Assembly (NCBI GenBank): GCA_903864375.1
Contig: CAIPFS010000605.1
Span: 1-11,599 of the forward strand
Length of the DNA stretch: 11,599 bases
Direction: 5' to 3'
DNA from: an uncultured Verrucomicrobiota bacterium
GTDB taxonomy: Bacteria > Verrucomicrobiota > Verrucomicrobiia > Limisphaerales > UBA9464
This document shows, one piece after another, positions 6,120 through 11,599 of this stretch (within the stretch, counting starts at the first letter, position 1; each line of letters opens with the position of its first letter). A program made the translations under genes and the position numbers. Under the pieces are notes generated by a model. That model saw only the letters and a program-made list of their open reading frames with translations. It had not been told where the DNA came from and did no database searches.

Positions 6120-9100
6120 GTGAATCGGAGGGACTTTGTCCGAGGCATGGCGGCCCTGTCTGGTTTGCCATCCGGTTTTTCATGGCGGGCTCTTGGAGCG
6201 TCCCCACCGCAGTTGAGGGTGGCAACACCGGGACCGGACCACCAGATCCGCCTCGTCCTGCACGACCGATTGGAACATCCGTTCTATTGGTGGCCGCGCA
6301 CGCTGCTGCACTACCCCATCCAGCTGGAATCCGGGGCGGACCTTTCGCGGTGGCAGTTGACCCGGGCGGATACCGGCGAACGGATTCCAACGCAGTGGTC
6401 GGACGTGTCGCGCGAGGCCAATGGTGCGATTCGGGCCAAACTGAGTTTCTTCTCAGACCTTCCCAGTGGTGCTCGGCGGGAATTTGTCCTTTCGAACGTC
6501 AGCCAGTCGGTCCAACCCAAATCACAAGTTCGCGAGCGGCGCGAGGGGAACACCATCGTTCTCGATACGGGAGTCCTGCAGGCCCGAATTCCTGCGGGCG
6601 GAAAATACAGCGGCGAGGCACCGGGACCCATACTCCAGATATCGCGAGGTGGCCGTTGGTTTGGTTCATCCGTCCTGAAATTCGTTGGAGACCGCGTGAT
6701 CCGGCTGAACACCCGTCGTGTGGCGGACGGGCCGCTCTTTCTCGCCTACGAACTCGACTATGAAACGGAGCATGGATCGCATTACCGGGCCCGAATTCAA
6801 TGTGAGAGCGGATTCGAGTTTGTCCGTTTTGAAGAGAACATGGAAGATCTCAAACCGGGGACGCACGGCCAGCTCATCTCGACCTGGTCCGACCTCGGAA
6901 TCACCCACCGGCAGGCTCCGAATCATCCCTTCCCCCTCCCCGACAACCCGGGCAGGCATGAGGCATACGCCTGGGAACGGATCGATGACGTCTTTAGGCT
7001 GAAGCCCCAACCGCTTCCGGAGGGACAACTGCCCTTCTCGCTGGGCCTTTACGAACGGGCTCCAGGGAATTTCCGGACCGGCACCTTTGCCAATTTCTGG
7101 AATGAGCATTCGGAGGATGCCCTGGGTGTGTTTATCGATGACGTGGAGGGATGGCAGGACCACGAATATGCTTACGAGGTCGAATCACCGGATTTGCAGG
7201 TGACCTACCATTTCCTGAAGGGAAACTTTTATTGGAAATGGCCGTTGGTTCGCGGGCGTCGACAGACCTGTCTCGCGTTCTACGATCATTCCAAAGACCG
7301 GGAGGCGATGTCCCGGTTGGAGCAGTATTTCTCGGGAGTCCAGCACGGCGGGCTTTCCTATTCCGTCCCGTTGACGTTCACCTCCCATGTCCTTTTTCTT
7401 CAAAACCGGTACGGCACACTCGACTTGAACCGCGTCAAGGACTGGGTCCTGGAGTATCCGGGGACGGCCCGACATCCAGCACCCATCCTCGGCACGGGTC
7501 AACCGCCGGACCCTTCCGAACTGGAGCGCCGTGTCCTCACGTCGCCGTTCGTTTGCACCCTGCCGGTGACAGGGACCCGCCAGATGGCCGGGCATGGCCC
7601 GATTCCCGGACGCAGCATTGTCAATTTCAGTCCTGTACCCAGCCGGCAGGTCGCGGGCTGGGTGGATGGCTTCAATCAATGCCAGTCCGCAATGACCGAA
7701 CGCCAGCGGGAGCGGCTCACCGCCCTCTTTCTGTTCCTGGCCTACATCCAGGGCGGCGACGAATTCATGCCCGTGGTCAACCTTCTGAGCGGGCACCCGA
7801 ACTTCCTGGCGGATGTGAAAGCGACTCCTCCCGCAATGGCCTTTCTCTTTCCCGATCACCCCCGGGCAACAGTCTGGGCGGATATGTGGGAAAAAATCGT
7901 CGAACTGAACACCCGGTTCAATACCCGGCCGCCGGTGCGGACATGGAATGCGCTGGGCGGCCGATGGACGGAGAACCTGGGCACGTACGTCTGGGCCTTC
8001 CTCGGCCCCTCCCTGCGGACGGAGTTTTTGCTGCGCCAGTTCGATGGCCGGGAACGCTTTCTATCCCCGCAACTGGCGGAGATGGCCGACTGGCTGGTCG
8101 ATGTGCTTTCCGCCCCGTTTCAAGGGGAGTCCGAGGCAGGATACAAGAATCTGAACGCTGTGGATTATGGACGCGAGTGGGGGGTGGTTCCCCCGAACGG
8201 CGGGCCCTACCGCCTTCATCCTCCCCAGGGAGCGCATTCGGAGCAGCGATTCCCACCCCGCATGCTCTGGTATTTCGGGACCTGCCTTCGGCACTACGCC
8301 CCACTTGCCGCTGAGCACGCGATGTGGGCTGCCCGCCCCTCCGATCCCGACGCCGAAGAGCCCCCCCAGCGCAAGGATCCGCCAGGCCTGATGTATCGGA
8401 TGCCGGACAATCGAGGAACGAACCCGCACCTGCGGAGCCTGAAGTTCACTGGCTACGGCATGGTCCTGCGGGCCGGCGTGGACACTCCTGAGGAGCTCTC
8501 CATTCATCTCCAGCAGATCGACGAAGGATCCAACTACCGCTGGGGACGTTCAGGAGAAGGCGGTTGTGGCATCCTCTATTTCTATGCCTCGGGAAAATCC
8601 TACAGCTACACCGGGCCGGAGGATGTCGGGGATCGCGATGATCAGGATGCCGACTTTTGCACGACCTTTGGCATCTTTAAGAACGGACAGTTCCGGTCCA
8701 TCGGGATGAACGTCCTTTCCCGTCCGATGTACGACCTGGGCACCGGTCAATTTGCCGAATTGATTCCGAGGGAGGGCCCCTCGTCCTACGCGACACCCGA
8801 ATACCTCAGCCGAAGCGTCCTACTGGCTGGCAGGGAATACTTTGTCTTATACGACAGCGTTGCCCATCCCGCATTGACCCACCGCCTGACGTGGTTTGTC
8901 CGCAAAGGTGACGACCTTCCCCACATCCAGTTGCTCCGGGGTGCCTCCGGACACCGGGAGACACAGCGCACCGAAATCACATCCGATTCGTCCAAAGGCG
9001 TCTGGTTCGATGGCATGGGCGATTCCCTTGCCGTCGTCAGTCATCGTCCGGATGTGCAGGTGGAGGCCACCCCTTTTGGTTGCCGCGTCACACTTCCAGG

Positions 9101-10181
9101 CATTCGGGATTGGGTTTTCCGAAATCCCGAGCCGGTTCAATTCGCCGGGGACGGTCTTGTGTTTGAGGGAACCGCCGGACTGATCCGGAGCACCGACGGA
9201 ACAACGGAGTTCTACCTCTTTCATGGCAGGCGCATCGGCGTTCAGGGCCTTCAGTTTGTCACGGAAGAAACGGATCTGGGTATTGGCGGAACGATTCGCT
9301 CCGGTTCATCCGCGTCCGGACTGTATTTTGCACCCAACGCCTCGAGCGTGCTCATCACGGGGTCCAGATTGGGTGAACAGACCCTGCTCTATGTCGACGG
9401 TTCGCCCTGCGCAGAAGAGCGGGGACGAGAGGGTCGTCGTTTCAAACTCCCCGCCGGAAGGCATCAGTGGGAATTAACCGATTCCATCCCTGTCCCGATC
9501 GCTCCGCAGGTCGTGCGAACGGAGAATTTCGCCGGAGGCACACGGGTGACCGTGACCGTTGTCGCTGCCGCGACACGGTATCAGCTGGAGATGAGCCGGG
9601 ACGGCGGGACCACCTGGACCGCCACTGATCTTCAGGAAGTACCCCGACTACGCGTCGACGGTTTGCCTGAGGGCGTCAAGGTGCATGTCCGGGCGTTGGC
9701 TCTCAACGAAAAGCATACAAGCCCGCCCGGAGACGAATATCCCGTCTACATCACGCACCTGCCCCCGTCGCCCCCAGACGGGTTGCGTGCAAAACTGTCG
9801 GACGGCGCAGCCCACCTTTCCTGGGGAGAAATCCTGGGAGCCTCCAGCTACAGGCTTTATCGCCGGAAAAACGGGGAAGCCGAGTTCCGCCTGCTGCATG
9901 AGGGCATCGAGCGAAGTTATTCGGACAACCGAAATGAGATCCGTGATTGCGCGGCAGTCCCGGGACTTGTCGTTTCAGGAGCCCAAGGGGCGGTGTTCGA
10001 ATATTGTGTGACCGCCGTCAACGGGAATGGAGAGGGGGCCCGATCGCATCCAGCCGATACCGATCCGACTTCCTGGCGCAATTGGGACCCCAAGCCCGGC
10101 GAACGCTTTCGGAGGGTCACAAGTTTTGCACCCGATTCACCGTCATCCGCGAGCGAATGGCCTCGTTACTATCCGGAATGA
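6120..10181 (+). CDS. Large Tat-exported protein, polysaccharide-lyase-like layout with two FN3-like domains
   Basis: Start: I choose GTG 6120, not ATG 6096. GGAGAGG (6108-6114) sits 5 bases before the GTG, and the product then begins MNRRDFVRGMAALSG, a clean twin-arginine signal (Arg3-Arg4); nothing resembling a ribosome site precedes 6096. The mature protein of about 1325 residues is soluble, with no membrane anchor or C-terminal sorting tag. In order I see a beta-rich part at about 35-135, of the type in RIFT-barrel domains of exo-rhamnogalacturonan-lyase/YetA-like proteins; a second beta-rich part at about 140-270; a helical, Trp-rich part at about 430-740, compatible with an alpha/alpha toroid; a beta-rich part at about 775-1010, recalling the C-terminal sheets of heparinase-like lyases; and two FN3-like repeats at about 1126-1210 and 1215-1315. 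These are fold-level impressions without a confirmed catalytic motif, so the substrate is unknown. Likely role: secreted or periplasmic polysaccharide degradation. It lies 100 bases after ppc and may have its own promoter. Confidence 0.75.
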   Translation: MNRRDFVRGMAALSGLPSGFSWRALGASPPQLRVATPGPDHQIRLVLHDRLEHPFYWWPRTLLHYPIQLESGADLSRWQLTRADTGERIPTQWSDVSREANGAIRAKLSFFSDLPSGARREFVLSNVSQSVQPKSQVRERREGNTIVLDTGVLQARIPAGGKYSGEAPGPILQISRGGRWFGSSVLKFVGDRVIRLNTRRVADGPLFLAYELDYETEHGSHYRARIQCESGFEFVRFEENMEDLKPGTHGQLISTWSDLGITHRQAPNHPFPLPDNPGRHEAYAWERIDDVFRLKPQPLPEGQLPFSLGLYERAPGNFRTGTFANFWNEHSEDALGVFIDDVEGWQDHEYAYEVESPDLQVTYHFLKGNFYWKWPLVRGRRQTCLAFYDHSKDREAMSRLEQYFSGVQHGGLSYSVPLTFTSHVLFLQNRYGTLDLNRVKDWVLEYPGTARHPAPILGTGQPPDPSELERRVLTSPFVCTLPVTGTRQMAGHGPIPGRSIVNFSPVPSRQVAGWVDGFNQCQSAMTERQRERLTALFLFLAYIQGGDEFMPVVNLLSGHPNFLADVKATPPAMAFLFPDHPRATVWADMWEKIVELNTRFNTRPPVRTWNALGGRWTENLGTYVWAFLGPSLRTEFLLRQFDGRERFLSPQLAEMADWLVDVLSAPFQGESEAGYKNLNAVDYGREWGVVPPNGGPYRLHPPQGAHSEQRFPPRMLWYFGTCLRHYAPLAAEHAMWAARPSDPDAEEPPQRKDPPGLMYRMPDNRGTNPHLRSLKFTGYGMVLRAGVDTPEELSIHLQQIDEGSNYRWGRSGEGGCGILYFYASGKSYSYTGPEDVGDRDDQDADFCTTFGIFKNGQFRSIGMNVLSRPMYDLGTGQFAELIPREGPSSYATPEYLSRSVLLAGREYFVLYDSVAHPALTHRLTWFVRKGDDLPHIQLLRGASGHRETQRTEITSDSSKGVWFDGMGDSLAVVSHRPDVQVEATPFGCRVTLPGIRDWVFRNPEPVQFAGDGLVFEGTAGLIRSTDGTTEFYLFHGRRIGVQGLQFVTEETDLGIGGTIRSGSSASGLYFAPNASSVLITGSRLGEQTLLYVDGSPCAEERGREGRRFKLPAGRHQWELTDSIPVPIAPQVVRTENFAGGTRVTVTVVAAATRYQLEMSRDGGTTWTATDLQEVPRLRVDGLPEGVKVHVRALALNEKHTSPPGDEYPVYITHLPPSPPDGLRAKLSDGAAHLSWGEILGASSYRLYRRKNGEAEFRLLHEGIERSYSDNRNEIRDCAAVPGLVVSGAQGAVFEYCVTAVNGNGEGARSHPADTDPTSWRNWDPKPGERFRRVTSFAPDSPSSASEWPRYYPE

Positions 10182-10187
10182 CACGGC

Positions 10188-11588
10188 TCAGGATTTCCAA
10201 CCGCCACCCAGCGAGCGATAGAGTGCGACGGCGTTGAGCAGGCGCGCTCCCTGGAACTGCAGAAGGGTCTGTCGGGCGATGTAGAGGTCTTGCTGTGCCA
10301 GAAGCACGTCGAGGTAGCTGTCGACACCCTGACGGTAGCGCGCGTCGGCGAGGTCAAAACGCTTCTGCTGGGCCTCCAGCAACATCTGCTGCGCAGCGAG
10401 TTTCTCTTCAAGGATGGATCGGACGGCCAGCGCATTGGCGACCTCGCGGAATGCCGTCTGGACGGCTTTTTCATAATTGGCCACTTCGATCCTTTTTGTG
10501 ATCTTCGTGACCTCGACCCCCGCCCGATTGGCTCCACCGTCGAAAATGGGGACGATGATTTGAGGGGAATAGCTCCAGGTCGCCGAGGGACCGCTGAACA
10601 GGTCCGAAAGGGAGGCGCTGGCAGTGCCGACGGACCCTGTGAGCAGGATCCTCGGATAGAGGGCAGCCCTTGCCGCACCGATGTCGGCGTTGGCCGCCTT
10701 CAAGGTGTGTTCGGCTGCCAGAATATCCGGTCGGCGCAACAACACCTCGGACGGGACCCCGGCGGGGACAGAGGTCAGCAAGTGTTGACGCTGAAACGGA
10801 ACCGCTGCGGGAAGATCGGCCGGGAGTGGGCCGCCGATCAATTCGACAAAGGCGTTCTCGGATTGCGCGAGCAGTTGAGCGTAATTGGCAATGCTCACGC
10901 GCGCAGCCTGGACCTGCGCCCGCGACGCCTGAAGATCGAGTTCGGAAGCTACACCCGCCTCAAAACTGCGCTGATTGAGGTTGTACGACGCCTGGACCGT
11001 CTCGAGGGTCTGTTGCCCAATGGCTTTCGCCTCCCGGTATTGTTGCAGCGTCAGGTATTGCGAGGCCACCTCGGAAACCAGCGAGATCTGGATGCTTCGC
11101 CGGGATTCCTCGGTGGCCAGGAATTTCTCCAATGCCCCGGTCTTCAGGCTCTTCACACGCCCCAAAAGGTCCAGTTCGTAGGTGGCGCTTAAATGGATGT
11201 CGTAGGTGGTGATGACATTGCCTCCGTCGAATGCAGAAATGGCCCCGGAGAATTTTTGCCGGCTGCCGCTCGCGTCACCATCGATTGTCGGAAACTGGCC
11301 GGCACGTTCGATGCGGTATCGGGCCCGGGCCTGCTCCACGCGCAGTGCTGCAATCCGCAGGTCCCGGTTATTTTCCAGGGCAACTCCGATCAGAGCCCGC
11401 AAGCGCGGGTCGTCAAAGAACTCGCGCCAATCCATGTCGGATGGAACACCGGTCGTCGCCCCACTCTGGGCGGCGCGTCCCGGCCAAACCTCGGCCACAG
11501 GTGCCACCGGTGTTTCATACTTTGGCGCCAGGGTGCACCCGGCGATCAAGGCGGAAAGGCCTGCAACGCAAATCAAAACCCTGCTCAT
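10188..11588 (-). CDS. NodT/OprM-family outer membrane efflux lipoprotein
   Basis: Outer membrane channel of a tripartite RND efflux pump, working with a periplasmic adaptor and an inner membrane permease to expel drugs or metabolites. The 466-residue length is normal for the family. The N-terminus is a lipoprotein signal ending in the lipobox LIAGC (Cys18). The conserved DWREFFDDPRLRALI region follows the signal, then YELDLLGRVKSL, typical of the first outer-membrane-efflux repeat. The second repeat shows LLRRPDILAAEHTLKAANA with IGAARAALYP, and the protein ends in the usual LYRSLGGGWKS. The long helices between are Gln/Ala-rich, as expected of the periplasmic barrel. Start: ATG 11588, just before the lipobox signal; the upstream GGGCGGG is a weak ribosome site. 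Only 11 bases precede it in the window, but they read without a stop into a TGA overlapping this ATG, which suggests coupling to an upstream pump gene. Substrate cannot be told. Confidence 0.93.
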   Translation of the reverse strand: MSRVLICVAGLSALIAGCTLAPKYETPVAPVAEVWPGRAAQSGATTGVPSDMDWREFFDDPRLRALIGVALENNRDLRIAALRVEQARARYRIERAGQFPTIDGDASGSRQKFSGAISAFDGGNVITTYDIHLSATYELDLLGRVKSLKTGALEKFLATEESRRSIQISLVSEVASQYLTLQQYREAKAIGQQTLETVQASYNLNQRSFEAGVASELDLQASRAQVQAARVSIANYAQLLAQSENAFVELIGGPLPADLPAAVPFQRQHLLTSVPAGVPSEVLLRRPDILAAEHTLKAANADIGAARAALYPRILLTGSVGTASASLSDLFSGPSATWSYSPQIIVPIFDGGANRAGVEVTKITKRIEVANYEKAVQTAFREVANALAVRSILEEKLAAQQMLLEAQQKRFDLADARYRQGVDSYLDVLLAQQDLYIARQTLLQFQGARLLNAVALYRSLGGGWKS

Positions 11589-11599
11589 GATGCCCGCCC

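Noticed and set aside
7151..8314. 387-codon frame inside the large secreted protein gene
   Set aside because: Shifted frame of the same strand in GC-rich DNA, Arg/Pro/Ser-rich, no domain. The main frame encodes a continuous secreted protein here.
10290..11192. 300-codon frame antisense to the efflux lipoprotein gene
   Set aside because: The minus-strand frame has a clear family, lipobox and full length. The antisense frame shows no motif.
1..11599. CRISPR array, tRNA, rRNA or insertion sequence
   Set aside because: I saw no regularly spaced repeats, no cloverleaf-like sequence, no rRNA motifs, and no transposase or terminal inverted repeats.

Overview
The window joins two pieces of DNA that do not appear to belong together. 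Bases 1 to about 1395 are AT-rich (one 60-base line, 301-360, counts 21 G+C, about 35%). They carry short, tightly packed or overlapping plus-strand genes with weak Shine-Dalgarno sites, typical of a phage, possibly one infecting a Bacteroidota-type host. From about 1396 to the end the DNA is GC-rich (line 1441-1500 counts 41 G+C of 60, about 68%) and carries ordinary bacterial chromosome genes. The switch is abrupt and cuts a gene on each side. There is no integrase, attachment site or direct repeat at the border, so a chimeric contig or assembly misjoin is the simplest reading.

Phage-like part (1-1395): the 3' end of an unknown gene (1-131); a small gene whose frame is broken at a run of five A (146-312); two unknown genes of about 162 and 156 residues that overlap each other and their neighbour; and the first 50 or so codons of a protein resembling the DUF7666 type of phage domain, lost at the junction.

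Bacterial part (1396-11599): on the minus strand, a zinc-ribbon rhomboid intramembrane protease whose 3' end is cut by the junction. A 438-base divergent intergenic region follows. On the plus strand come a short-form phosphoenolpyruvate carboxylase (813 residues) and, 100 bases further on, a Tat-exported protein of about 1353 residues with a carbohydrate-active-enzyme-like layout and two C-terminal fibronectin type III-like domains. Convergent to the latter, only six bases away, is a NodT/OprM-type outer membrane efflux lipoprotein, presumably the last gene of an RND pump operon that continues off the right edge.

A RND outer membrane channel with a lipobox points to a Gram-negative host. The combination of a very large Tat-secreted polysaccharide-enzyme-like protein, FN3 domains and a zinc-ribbon rhomboid fits Verrucomicrobiota or a related PVC lineage, but that placement is inference. 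The bacterial genes look functionally unrelated: membrane proteolysis, anaplerotic carbon fixation, extracellular polysaccharide breakdown and efflux. I see no convincing new multi-gene system. The points most worth a second look are the junction, the frame break, and the unusual residues in the PEP carboxylase.
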